DNA from: JAYOFM01 sp038117225
GTDB taxonomy: Bacteria > Pseudomonadota > Alphaproteobacteria > Rhodospirillales > Casp-alpha2
Length of the DNA stretch: 21,872 nucleotides
Direction: 5' to 3'
NCBI GenBank assembly: GCA_038117225.1
Contig: JAYOFM010000062.1
Span: forward strand, 1-21,872
In this document: piece by piece, positions 14,323-21,872 of the stretch
Numbering within the stretch: position 1 is the first letter of the stretch
How the letters are laid out: each line of letters starts with the position of its first letter
Notes under the pieces: model-generated
What the model was told of the DNA's origin: nothing
Databases searched by the model: none
What the model saw: only the letters and a program-made list of their open reading frames with translations
Made by a program: the position numbers and the translations under genes

Positions 14323-14344
14323 GCCGGGTGTGGAACTGCCCGGC
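14323..14344 (+). other. Leader hairpin upstream of the small gene
   Basis: GCCGGG (14323-14328) pairs perfectly with CCCGGC (14339-14344) over a 10-base loop, just after the promoter-like site and ahead of the GGGAG ribosome site at 14359. If the transcript starts near 14328 the left arm would be only partly transcribed, so it may instead be an operator-like palindrome. Confidence 0.35.
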
Positions 14345-14370
14345 GACACCACGAGAACGGGAGATCAATC

Positions 14371-14562
14371 ATGTATGCGATGCACACTTACGAAGATGGG
14401 CCGTTCGACGGCGATGCGTCGGTTTCGGCCGATTTCAACACCATTCTGGGGCTCGCGCAGCCGGCGCACGATCATTTCGAGGCCGGTCGGCGCATGCTCG
14501 ACGCAATGGCCGATGATATTTCGCTGGATGCCGACGAATTCGATCTGGAAGGCCTGTATTAG
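14371..14562 (+). CDS. Small acidic protein of unknown function (63 aa)
   Basis: ATG 14371 has GGGAG seven bases upstream and the frame ends at TAG 14562. The 63-residue product has 15 Asp/Glu against two Arg and no Lys, no membrane segment and no cysteine. The middle QPAHDHFEAGRRMLDAMADD looks helical, and the end DADEFDLEGLY is strongly acidic. I do not recognise it. It is the only plus-strand gene between the secretion locus and maeB, and it has its own promoter-like and terminator-like signals, which supports a real gene. A small protein-binding or regulatory role is possible but not shown. Confidence 0.6.
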   Translation: MYAMHTYEDGPFDGDASVSADFNTILGLAQPAHDHFEAGRRMLDAMADDISLDADEFDLEGLY

Positions 14563-14615
14563 GTCGATATAGCCCACGGGCGGCAGAAATTTCCCACCGC
14601 CCGTCGTGCATCGAC
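14563..14615. terminator. Bidirectional terminator-like hairpin between the small gene and maeB
   Basis: The inner stem ACGGGCGG (14576-14583) pairs with CCGCCCGT (14597-14604) over a 13-base loop. An outer stem GTCGAT (14563-14568) pairs with ATCGAC (14610-14615). It fills the gap between the stop of the plus-strand small gene and the stop of minus-strand maeB, so it can serve both. There is no clear U-tract. Confidence 0.55.
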
Positions 14616-16918
14616 TATAAGGCGAGCTTGCCCTGACTGGCGTCGCCGCCTCGGATTTGCGCGTCGACGACCGAAAGGGCGCTCATATTGACGATGCCGC
14701 GCGCGGTCACCGCCGGGCTCAGGATGTGTGCCGGCAGCGCCGCGCCGAGCAAAAACGGCCCGACCGAAATCCCGCTCTCGATACTTTTCAACAAATTGAA
14801 TGAACTGTTGGCCGATTCCAGGTTGGGAAAGACCAACACATTTGCGACCCCTTGCAGCCGCGCATGCGGGAAGATGCGTTCGCGTAGTTCCGGGTTGAGC
14901 GCCATGTCGCCCTGCATTTCCCCTTCGACCTCCAGGTGCGGCGCCCGTTCGGCCAGCATGGCGACGGCGTCGCGCATCTTCCGCGCCGACGGGGTCTGCG
15001 AGGTGCCGAAATTGGAATGGGATACCAGCGCCACCTTTGGCACGACGCCAAAGCGGCAGATGGCATCGGCGGCCAGGATGGTCATCTCGACCAGTTCCTC
15101 GGCCGTCGGATCGGGCGATACGTGGGTGTCACAGAGGAAGAACGTGCCCTTGTTCAGGATCAGTGTCGACAAGGCGGAAACGTCCCGCACGCCCGGCGCC
15201 TTGCCGATGATGTCGAGGATATGTCGGAGGTGCCAACTGTACTCCCCGGTGACGCCGCAGATCATGGCATCGACCTCGCCGCGCCGCAGCATCATCGCTG
15301 AAATCGCCGTGGTGTTGGTGCGCAGGATAGTGCGGGCATCGGTGGCGGTGACGCCCTTGCGTTCCATCAGAGTATGATAGCCGCTCCAGTATTCCTCGAA
15401 GCGCGGGTCGTCCAACGGGTTGGTGATTTCGAAATGTGTCCCCGCCCGAATGCGCAGGCCCAACCGGTCGATACGACTGGCGATGACATCGGGACGGCCG
15501 ACCAGGACCGGCCGCGCCAAGCGATCGTCGACCAGGACCTGGACCGCGCGCAGCACCCGGTGTGATTCCCCTTCGCCAAAGACGAGGCGGCGCGGGTCCT
15601 GACGGGCGCTTTCGAAGATCGGCTTCATCAGATTGCCCGAGCGGAAGACGAAACGGTCGAGTTGCTCGACGTAGGCCGCGAAGTCCTCGATCGGGCGCGC
15701 CGCGACGCCGGATTTCATGGCGGCGCGCGCCACCGCCGGTGCCACCTCGACGATAAGCCTGGGGTCGAAGGGTTTTGGAATCAGGTACTCGGGGCCGAAT
15801 TTCAATTCTTCGCCCGCATAGGCGTTGGCGACGGTCTCCGAGCTCTCGGCCATGGCCAGATCGGCGATGGCCTGGGCAGCGGCGATCTTCATCTCCTCGT
15901 TGATCTCGGTGGCGCCGCAATCCAGTGCGCCGCGGAAGATGAACGGAAAACACAGCACGTTGTTGACCTGGTTGGGAAAATCCGATCGCCCCGTGGCGAT
16001 GACGGCATTAGGGTTGGCTTCTTTTGCCGCCGCCGGATCAATTTCCGGGTTCGGGTTGGCGAGTGCCAGGATGAACGGTTTCGCCGCCATGCGCTTGACC
16101 ATGTCTGGCTTCAGAATGCCGCCGGCGGAAAGCCCGAGGAACACGTCGGCGCCATCGATCACCTCGTCCAGGGTGCGGGCATCGGTCTTCTGTGCATAGA
16201 CCGACTTGCGGTCATTCATGAATTCGGTGCGGCCCTCGTAGACGACCCCCAAGTGGTCGCACAGCCAGACGTTCTCGACCTTGACGCCGAGGCTGACCAT
16301 CAAGTTGAGACAGGCGATACCGGCGGCGCCACCGCCCGTGGACACCACCTTGACGTCGGCGAAGTCCTTTCCGACGACACGCAGGCCGTTCATCATCGCC
16401 GCCGCGACGACGATGGCGGTGCCGTGCTGGTCGTCGTGGAAAACTGGGATTCTCATGCGTTCGCGCAGGGCATCCTCGACGATGAAGCAATCCGGCGCCT
16501 TGATATCTTCTAGATTGATGGCGCCGAAGGTGGGCTCCAACGCGCGCACGACCTCAATGAACTTCAGCGGATCAGGTTCGTCGACCTCGATATCGAAGAC
16601 ATCGATGCCGGCGAATTTCTTAAACAGAACGGCCTTGCCCTCCATTACGGGTTTTGACGCTAACGCGCCGATGTTGCCGAGTCCGAGGACCGCCGTGCCG
16701 TTGGAAATTACCCCGACCATGTTGCCGCGCGCGGTCAGTGAATAGGCTTCTGTCGGGTCTTCGGTGATGGCATCGCACGCCGCCGCGACACCAGGAGAAT
16801 AGGCGAGAGCCAGATCCGATTGCGTGCCCAGGGGCTTGGTCGCGACGATGGCGAGTTTGCCTGGAACCGGTTCGCGGTGGTAACGAAGCGCCCGTTCCCT
16901 CAAAGACTCGTCCGACAT
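14615..16918 (-). CDS. maeB: NADP-dependent malic enzyme with C-terminal phosphotransacetylase-like domain (MaeB)
   Basis: A 767-residue cytoplasmic enzyme that decarboxylates malate to pyruvate, usually with NADP, supplying pyruvate and NADPH for gluconeogenic growth. The malic N-domain has catalytic Tyr40 (ALAYSPGVA), Lys95 (EGKAVLFKKF), E137-D138 and D162 (VFHDDQHGT). The cofactor domain has the nucleotide loop STGGGAAG (193-200). Residues from about 430 form the phosphotransacetylase-like domain of the long MaeB class, which is regulatory and acetyl-CoA-sensing rather than catalytic in studied members. ATG 16918 is preceded by GGGAGGA, a strong ribosome site. It is transcribed away from the phosphodiesterase gene across a 152-base divergent gap; CATAAT at 16942-16937 is a possible -10. 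Confidence 0.96.
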   Translation of the reverse strand: MSDESLRERALRYHREPVPGKLAIVATKPLGTQSDLALAYSPGVAAACDAITEDPTEAYSLTARGNMVGVISNGTAVLGLGNIGALASKPVMEGKAVLFKKFAGIDVFDIEVDEPDPLKFIEVVRALEPTFGAINLEDIKAPDCFIVEDALRERMRIPVFHDDQHGTAIVVAAAMMNGLRVVGKDFADVKVVSTGGGAAGIACLNLMVSLGVKVENVWLCDHLGVVYEGRTEFMNDRKSVYAQKTDARTLDEVIDGADVFLGLSAGGILKPDMVKRMAAKPFILALANPNPEIDPAAAKEANPNAVIATGRSDFPNQVNNVLCFPFIFRGALDCGATEINEEMKIAAAQAIADLAMAESSETVANAYAGEELKFGPEYLIPKPFDPRLIVEVAPAVARAAMKSGVAARPIEDFAAYVEQLDRFVFRSGNLMKPIFESARQDPRRLVFGEGESHRVLRAVQVLVDDRLARPVLVGRPDVIASRIDRLGLRIRAGTHFEITNPLDDPRFEEYWSGYHTLMERKGVTATDARTILRTNTTAISAMMLRRGEVDAMICGVTGEYSWHLRHILDIIGKAPGVRDVSALSTLILNKGTFFLCDTHVSPDPTAEELVEMTILAADAICRFGVVPKVALVSHSNFGTSQTPSARKMRDAVAMLAERAPHLEVEGEMQGDMALNPELRERIFPHARLQGVANVLVFPNLESANSSFNLLKSIESGISVGPFLLGAALPAHILSPAVTARGIVNMSALSVVDAQIRGGDASQGKLAL

Positions 16919-17070
16919 GGGCTGTTCCTCCCGGTTATTATGTTATTTCGGCGATCGATCGGACCTAGCGCCCCCACACCGCCGCGAACACTAGGTTGAA
17001 ACGGATTGCATCGCCGGGCAACCTGTTTCGTTGGTTTTGCGCCAGTAAGCGCCCGGGAGTATACGCAACC

Positions 17071-17808
17071 GTGCCAGATTTGTATGAAGTTCTGCCGACG
17101 ATCATCGGTCATCGCGGTGCCGCCGGCTCGGCGCCCGAAAACACCATCGCCGGTATCACGACGGCGGCGGAACTCGGTGTCGGTTGGGTCGAATTCGACG
17201 TCAAATTGACCCGCGACGGCCACGCGGTGCTGTTGCACGATGACCGGCTGGAGCGCACGACGAACGGCCGAGGACCCGTGGCGGCGCTCGACTTTGCCGA
17301 GCTGCGCGGTCTCGACGCCGGGTCCTGGTTCTCGCCCGCGTTCGCCGGTGAGCGGGTGCCGACGCTTTCCGAGGCAATCACCGCTCTCGCCGACAACGAC
17401 ATGGGGGCAAACGTCGAAATCAAACCGAGCCCGGGCCGCGACCGGGCGACCGGTTACGCGGTGGCGCGGGCACTTCGCCGGCACTGGCCGGACCATCTGC
17501 CGCTGCCGTTGCTTTCCAGCTTTTCCGAATCTTCCCTGGTCGCCGCGCGCGACGCCGCCCCGGCGCTGCCGCGCGCCTTGCTGGTCGGCCGCCGACCGGG
17601 CAACTGGGTCAGCCGGCTTGAGCGGCTCGGGTGCGCGGCGTTGCATGTGGCGCAACGTCACGTCGGCGTGCGTCTGGTCCGCACGACCATCGACGCCGGT
17701 TACGCTCTGCGCTGCTATACGGTCAACGACCGTGCCCGGGCGGAACGTTTGCTGCGTTGGGGCGTGGAAAGCGTGTTCACGGATCATCCGGAACGCATGC
17801 GGCGATAG
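17071..17808 (+). CDS. Glycerophosphodiester phosphodiesterase (GDPD, UgpQ-like)
   Basis: The enzyme hydrolyses glycerophosphodiesters, from phospholipid turnover or uptake, to glycerol-3-phosphate and an alcohol. With GTG 17071 it has 245 residues, close to E. coli UgpQ (247). The catalytic set is visible: H14-R15 (IGHRGAAGSAPENT), E41 and D43 (WVEFDVKLTRDG), and H56 (VLLHDDRLERTTNG). NVEIKP and the final VFTDHPERM are also typical. There is no signal peptide, so it is cytoplasmic. GGGAG lies 11 bases before the GTG. An in-frame TTG at 16996 would add 25 residues without family similarity. The gene is followed 67 bases later by glpK, which fits joint glycerol/glycerol-3-phosphate metabolism. 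Confidence 0.9.
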   Translation: MPDLYEVLPTIIGHRGAAGSAPENTIAGITTAAELGVGWVEFDVKLTRDGHAVLLHDDRLERTTNGRGPVAALDFAELRGLDAGSWFSPAFAGERVPTLSEAITALADNDMGANVEIKPSPGRDRATGYAVARALRRHWPDHLPLPLLSSFSESSLVAARDAAPALPRALLVGRRPGNWVSRLERLGCAALHVAQRHVGVRLVRTTIDAGYALRCYTVNDRARAERLLRWGVESVFTDHPERMRR

Positions 17809-17875
17809 CGCCGCTTCCCGCCCCGCCGCCGGAACGCTACGATGATGCCCCTGTTGACGAGTGGGACCACAGACC

Positions 17876-19399
17876 ATGGCCAGTCCGGACCACATCCTTG
17901 CCATCGATCAGGGGACCACGAGCACCCGTGCCATCGTCTTCGATGCCGACGGCCAACCGGTTGCCACGGCGCAGCGGGAGTTGCCGCAAATTTATCCCCG
18001 GCCGGGATGGGTCGAACATGATCCGGAGGAAATTTGGCGCGCCACGCGCGGCGTTTGCGGCGGCGCGGCCGCTGACCTTGAAGGCGGCTGGGCACGCATC
18101 GCCGCGATCGGCATCACCAACCAGCGCGAGACGACCCTCCTATGGGAGCGGTCCAGCGGCGCCGTGCTGCATAACGCCATCGTCTGGCAGGATCGCCGCA
18201 CCGCCGATCATTGTCGTGATCTGATTGCCACGGGCGCGGCCGAGGATATCACGGCGCGCACGGGCCTTGTTGTCGACCCCTATTTCTCCGCCAGCAAGCT
18301 TACCTGGCTGCTCGACAACGTCACCGGCGCGCGAGCGGCAGCCGAACGCGGTGAGTTGGCGTTCGGAACCATTGACTGTTTCTTACTATGGCGCCTGACC
18401 GGCGGCAGGGTGCATGCGACAGACGCCACCAATGCATCGCGAACCATGCTGTTCGATATCCACCGACAGGATTGGGATGATGACCTGCTGGCGCTATTTC
18501 GCATCCCGCGCGAATTGCTGCCGTCGGTGCGCGATAGCGCCGATGATTTCGGCGCCTCCGACGCGGCCCTGTTCGGCCGCGCGGTACCGATTACGGCCCT
18601 GGCCGGCGACCAGCAGGCGGCGACGGTCGGCCAGGCCTGTTTCGAACCGGGCATGATCAAAAGCACTTATGGCACCGGCTGCTTTGTCACGTTGAACACG
18701 GGCGAGGTGGCGGTTCATTCGACCAACCGCATGCTGACCACGGTTGCCTACCGGCTCGACGGACGGACGACTTATGCACTTGAAGGCAGCATCTTTGTCG
18801 CCGGCGCCGCCGTGCAATGGTTGCGTGACGGACTCGGCGTGATCGGCTCGGCGGCGGAAACGGAAGCCCTGGCGGCGGCCGCGTCGGGCGCCGACGAGGT
18901 CGTCATGGTGCCGGCGTTTACGGGGCTGGGCGCGCCGCACTGGGATGCCGATGCGCGGGGTGCGTTGTTTGGTCTGACATTTGATACCGGTGTCGCCGAT
19001 ATCGTTCGCGCGGCGCTCGATGCCATTTGCCATCAGACGGGAGATCTGATGCGGGCTCTGGGCGCCGATGGGGCGGCGGCAAGGACCCTGCCGGCGGTGC
19101 TGCGCGTTGACGGTGGCATGGTGGTCAACGACTGGCTAATGCAGCGCCTCGCCGACATCCTTGGTCTGCCGGTGGAGCGCCCGGAAATCTTGGAGACGAC
19201 GTCCCTCGGCGCGGCGACCCTAGCCGGGTACCACATTGGCATGTACGGGTCCCTTGCGGACGTCGCGGGTCGATGGCGTCGTCAGCGTCGTTTCGAACCC
19301 GCCATGGACGCGAACCAACGCGCCCGCCACAATAAATTGTGGCGGGCGGCGGTCCAACGTGTTGGAAGCGGCGCGTTTAAGCCGAACGGACCTGACTAA
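17876..19399 (+). CDS. glpK: Glycerol kinase GlpK
   Basis: A 507-residue FGGY-family kinase that makes sn-glycerol-3-phosphate from glycerol and ATP. Family marks are the phosphate loop AIDQGTTSTRAIVFD (9-23), ITNQRETTLLWERSSG (80-95), NAIVWQDRRT (100-109), the catalytic region ALAGDQQAATVGQ, the ATP-site block STYGTGCFV and RVDGGMVVNDWLMQRLAD. The length equals E. coli GlpK (about 502). ATG 17876 opens with SPDHILAIDQGTT; a GTG at 17861 is an alternative, and neither has a strong Shine-Dalgarno. The last 23 bases overlap the convergent chemoreceptor gene. The codons for RHNKLWRAA form a perfect 13-bp hairpin. Confidence 0.96.
   Translation: MASPDHILAIDQGTTSTRAIVFDADGQPVATAQRELPQIYPRPGWVEHDPEEIWRATRGVCGGAAADLEGGWARIAAIGITNQRETTLLWERSSGAVLHNAIVWQDRRTADHCRDLIATGAAEDITARTGLVVDPYFSASKLTWLLDNVTGARAAAERGELAFGTIDCFLLWRLTGGRVHATDATNASRTMLFDIHRQDWDDDLLALFRIPRELLPSVRDSADDFGASDAALFGRAVPITALAGDQQAATVGQACFEPGMIKSTYGTGCFVTLNTGEVAVHSTNRMLTTVAYRLDGRTTYALEGSIFVAGAAVQWLRDGLGVIGSAAETEALAAAASGADEVVMVPAFTGLGAPHWDADARGALFGLTFDTGVADIVRAALDAICHQTGDLMRALGADGAAARTLPAVLRVDGGMVVNDWLMQRLADILGLPVERPEILETTSLGAATLAGYHIGMYGSLADVAGRWRRQRRFEPAMDANQRARHNKLWRAAVQRVGSGAFKPNGPD
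19321..19348 (-). terminator. Strong hairpin inside glpK, likely terminator of the chemoreceptor gene
   Basis: CGCCCGCCACAAT (19321-19333) and ATTGTGGCGGGCG (19336-19348) are perfect reverse complements separated by AA. In practice this is a GC-rich 10-bp stem with an 8-base AT loop. On the minus strand it starts 29 bases after the chemoreceptor stop. There is no long U-tract on that side, so termination strength is uncertain. It lies wholly within glpK coding sequence. Confidence 0.55.
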
Positions 19400-21686
19400 G
19401 GAAGCCGTTCACTTCCTTTTGCAATGTCTCGGCCTGTTGCGAGAGTTCACTGGCGGCACTGACGATCTGGCTTGCCGCCTCGCCGGTTTCGCCCGCCGCC
19501 TGGCTGACGCTGGTGATGCTCGACGACACCGCCGCCGTGCCGGCCGCGGCCTGCTCGGCGTTGCGCGAGATTTCCTGCGTCGCGGCACTTTGCTCCTCCA
19601 CCGCGCTGGCGATTGCCGCGGCGATTTCGTTGATGTCGCCGATGGTGGCCGTGATGGTCTGGATGGCCGCCACCGACTCCTCGGTCGCCGTTCGGATGCC
19701 GTTGATCTGATTGCCGATTTCCTCGGTCGCCTTGGTCGTCTGATTGGCCAGGTTCTTGACTTCCGAGGCGACCACGGCAAAGCCCTTGCCGGCATCGCCG
19801 GCGCGCGCCGCCTCGATTGTCGCGTTGAGCGCCAGCAGGTTGGTCTGATCGGCAATCTCGGTAATCAGATTGACGACCTCGCCGACCCGTTGCGACGCCT
19901 CGGCCAATTCCTGAATCTTCTGATTGGCCTGTTCTGCGTCGGTCACGGCGCTGCCGGCGATTTCGCTGGAGCGCGCCACCTGGCAGCTGATCTCGGTGAT
20001 CGAGCTTGAAAGCTCCTCCGACGCCGCCGACATGGTTTGCACGTTCGAGGATGCTTGATCCGCCGTCGCTGCCACCGTTTCGGCGTGGCTGAGGGTCATT
20101 TCCGCCGTCGTCGACATGGTATCGGCCGACGACTGCAATTCGGTTGCCGCCGCCGACACCGCGTTGACGATGCCGCCGACGCTGCCTTCGAGATCATCCG
20201 CCATGTCGAGCATGGTCTGCTTGCGGTCCGCCTCGGCCTGACGCTGCTGTTCCTGCGTCTGTTCCGCGGCAACGCGTTCGGCCTCGGCCTTTTCCCCCTC
20301 GCGTTGGCGTTCGGCTTCTTGCGCGGCTTGCTCGCGCTGGCGTTCGCGGGCCTCGGCCTCCTTGGCCTCCGCCGCCAGGCGCTTGGCCTCGATGGCATTG
20401 TCCTTGAAGACCTGGACGGTGGCCGCCATCTCGCCGATCTCGTCGCCGCGATCCTTGGCCGGAATGTCGGTCTCCAGATTACCGTCGGCGAGTTCCGCCA
20501 TGGTATCGGTCATGCCGACGATCGGCCGCGAGAATCCAAGCCCGACGAAGTAGCCGAGAATGACGACGGCGCCGGCGGAAACAACCAGCACGATGACCAT
20601 GATGAGCAGGGTCGAATCCCAAAGCTCGTAGGCTTCCTCGACCGGCACGCGGATCATCACCGACCAGCCAAGGCCGGTGTAATCATAGCCGCCCGCCGTA
20701 TGGGCGTAACCCGCCGCCTGTTGAATTTTCTTGCGCGCGTGATAAGTGGATTCGAGATAGCCGGCGCCCTTCTTGACAGCGAGTTTCGCCGCTTCGACGC
20801 CGGCCTTGGCCAGGTTCAGCTTGCCGATCACCTTCTTATTGCGAGGATAGGTCGTCCAACCCTGGCCGGCCGGGTCGTAATCGACGATGACGCGGCCCTG
20901 GTCGTCGAGCATGGTGATTTCCGTATTAGGCTGACCGGCTTTCTTAAATTCCTCATAGAAGGTGGCGATGATGTCCTCGACGAGACCAAAATCGGCGTAG
21001 TTGGCCCACACGGCGACAACCTTGCCCGAGGCATCCTTGACCGGCGCCGCGTAGACGATGGTGTATTCCTTGTCGTTACCGTAGATCTTCGCCGCCAACT
21101 CATTGAAATGCTGCGGTACCACGGCGGTGCCGCTGAGGCCGTTGGTGCCGTCAAGGAATTTACCCGCCAGCACGTCCTTCAGCCATTGCGCGTCGGCGAA
21201 GGAGTGGTCGTAGAGAAAACCGGTGTTCAGCGGCTGGCCCTTCAAATCGACCGAGTTGACGGCCAAGGTCTTGCCCGACGGATCGACCAGGACCATGAAG
21301 CGATAGATGCCGTAGCCCGTCGTATAGCCATTCATGGCATTGACCAGCGGGGTCTTGCCCGACCGGTCGCCCCAGCTACTCTTGTCCAGGGCGGCGGTGT
21401 TGAGGGCAAACGCCTGGACGTCGCCATAGCGCTCGAACAGATTGCGCTCAACCACCTCAATGGCCTTCTTGGCGTTGATCTCCAACCCGGCGCTCAGCGC
21501 CTTGTGGAAGACGGTGCCTTGCGAGAACAGGATGCCGAACAGGGTTATTGCCGGCACCAGACCGAAGACCAGCAGAATAAGAATCAGCTTGGTGCGGATC
21601 TTCATCCGGTGGAACAAGCCACTGGCGGTCGCGCCGCCCGTCGCGGCGCCACTTGTCGCCGCGACCGAGGTTTCCACGTCATTCAT
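19377..21686 (-). CDS. Methyl-accepting chemotaxis protein with periplasmic dCache-like sensor
   Basis: A 769-residue membrane chemoreceptor signalling to CheA/CheW. After a short cytoplasmic Ala/Thr/Gly tail, TM1 spans about 33-54, a large periplasmic sensor about 55-355 (dCache-like, with VLVDPSGKTLAVNSVD and a second PAS-like part near EITMLDDQGRVIVDYDP), and TM2 about 359-383. HAMP covers about 384-437. A highly charged Glu/Arg/Gln/Ala coiled coil (about 434-490) precedes the signalling domain, whose conserved tip reads EIADQTNLLALNATIEAARA. No CheR-binding pentapeptide follows; it ends SQVRSA. ATG 21686 has AGGA seven bases upstream; earlier in-frame ATG/GTG codons (21710, 21740) lack one. 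The ligand is unknown; the dCache class often binds amino acids or organic acids. Confidence 0.93.
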   Translation of the reverse strand: MNDVETSVAATSGAATGGATASGLFHRMKIRTKLILILLVFGLVPAITLFGILFSQGTVFHKALSAGLEINAKKAIEVVERNLFERYGDVQAFALNTAALDKSSWGDRSGKTPLVNAMNGYTTGYGIYRFMVLVDPSGKTLAVNSVDLKGQPLNTGFLYDHSFADAQWLKDVLAGKFLDGTNGLSGTAVVPQHFNELAAKIYGNDKEYTIVYAAPVKDASGKVVAVWANYADFGLVEDIIATFYEEFKKAGQPNTEITMLDDQGRVIVDYDPAGQGWTTYPRNKKVIGKLNLAKAGVEAAKLAVKKGAGYLESTYHARKKIQQAAGYAHTAGGYDYTGLGWSVMIRVPVEEAYELWDSTLLIMVIVLVVSAGAVVILGYFVGLGFSRPIVGMTDTMAELADGNLETDIPAKDRGDEIGEMAATVQVFKDNAIEAKRLAAEAKEAEARERQREQAAQEAERQREGEKAEAERVAAEQTQEQQRQAEADRKQTMLDMADDLEGSVGGIVNAVSAAATELQSSADTMSTTAEMTLSHAETVAATADQASSNVQTMSAASEELSSSITEISCQVARSSEIAGSAVTDAEQANQKIQELAEASQRVGEVVNLITEIADQTNLLALNATIEAARAGDAGKGFAVVASEVKNLANQTTKATEEIGNQINGIRTATEESVAAIQTITATIGDINEIAAAIASAVEEQSAATQEISRNAEQAAAGTAAVSSSITSVSQAAGETGEAASQIVSAASELSQQAETLQKEVNGFLSQVRSA
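19398..19420 (+). terminator. Intrinsic terminator of glpK, inside the chemoreceptor coding end
   Basis: Beginning in the TAA stop of glpK, AAGGAAG (19398-19404), loop CCGTTCA and CTTCCTT (19412-19418) form a perfect 7-bp stem, with T residues running to 19420. On the other strand the same bases encode the last residues of the chemoreceptor (KEVNGFLSQ). The stem is moderate and the T-run short. Confidence 0.5.
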
Positions 21687-21818
21687 TGCTTCATCCTGTT
21701 GCATTGCCATGGGATATTTCAGTACTGATTGACCTATCACTCGCTGTTGCGGGACCGAAGTTCGCGCAAGTATTGTTCAAAACGGCGGACCGGATCGCCC
21801 GAGGATCTGTGAGAGAGC

Positions 21819-21837
21819 TAGGCTCAGGACCCATTAA
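21819..21837. repeat. Possible dispersed-repeat or IS-end motif near the right edge
   Basis: The sequence TAGGCTCAGGACCCATTAA (minus strand TTAATGGGTCCTGAGCCTA) lies upstream of the chemoreceptor gene. From memory it resembles a short motif that recurs between genes, and at IS5-group ends, in alphaproteobacteria; this was not checked. The rest of 21687-21872 holds no gene I can support. It should contain the chemoreceptor promoter, but no clear -35/-10 pair was seen. Confidence 0.25.
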
Positions 21838-21872
21838 TTTCGTGTTTAGGTTTTTGCCGAATAATGATGTCT

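Noticed and set aside
16900..17904. Minus-strand open frame of 334 codons
   Set aside because: It is antisense to the phosphodiesterase gene and its flanks, whose catalytic residues are intact on the plus strand.
20037..21728. Long plus-strand open frame (563 codons) opposite the chemoreceptor
   Set aside because: It is antisense to a gene with clear TM, HAMP and signalling motifs; long shadow frames are expected in GC-rich DNA and the product has no family features.
1..21872. CRISPR array, tRNA, rRNA or intact transposase
   Set aside because: No regularly spaced direct repeats, cloverleaf-like sequence, rRNA blocks or DDE-type transposase frames were seen on reading either strand.

Overview
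The base composition is GC-rich, and the gene set points to an alphaproteobacterium, most likely a Rhodospirillales-like free-living or aquatic organism. The markers are an FNR-type regulator with the C-x2-C-x7-C cluster spacing seen in FnrN/AadR/FnrL proteins, a MaeB-type malic enzyme fused to a phosphotransacetylase-like domain, and a chemoreceptor with a long charged linker after HAMP. This assignment is inference from the sequence alone. No rRNA, tRNA, CRISPR array or intact transposase was seen.

Left part (1-4439, all minus strand): a partial M24 peptidase/prolidase-like gene at the edge, msrA, a formate/nitrite-family channel, an FNR-type oxygen-responsive regulator and a tandem UspA protein. 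A FNR-box-like palindrome (4116-4129) lies upstream of the UspA gene, so the UspA-FNR-channel group looks like a small oxygen-controlled unit that may feed back on itself. Before it come a MoaD/ThiS-like protein and a tungsten/molybdenum aldehyde:ferredoxin oxidoreductase-family enzyme, which overlap by 4 bases.

Centre (6315-14189, minus strand): a type I secretion locus. It has a LamG-plus-calcium-loop protein that looks like a secreted substrate without its N-terminus, then, 4 bases on, a PKHD-type Fe(II)/2-oxoglutarate dioxygenase. After a 97-base gap come an ABC exporter, a HlyD-type adaptor and an 857-residue exported protein, joined by 4-base overlaps (GTGA, ATGA). The 857-residue protein carries about seven short Asn-Pro-led amphipathic segments spaced through Ala/Pro/Thr/Glu-rich disorder, plus a C-terminal domain I do not recognise. 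It and the dioxygenase-substrate pairing are the most novel-looking parts of the window.

Right part (14371-21872): a free-standing plus-strand gene for a 63-residue acidic protein with its own promoter-like, leader-hairpin, Shine-Dalgarno and terminator-like signals. Next come maeB (minus), a glycerophosphodiester phosphodiesterase and glycerol kinase (plus; glycerol and glycerol-3-phosphate supply) and a dCache-type chemoreceptor (minus). glpK and the chemoreceptor gene converge and overlap by 23 bases, and each appears to carry the other's terminator hairpin inside its coding end. Both window edges look disturbed: the left edge seems to join an M24 gene to an inverted piece of itself, and the right edge holds a motif resembling a dispersed alphaproteobacterial repeat or IS end.
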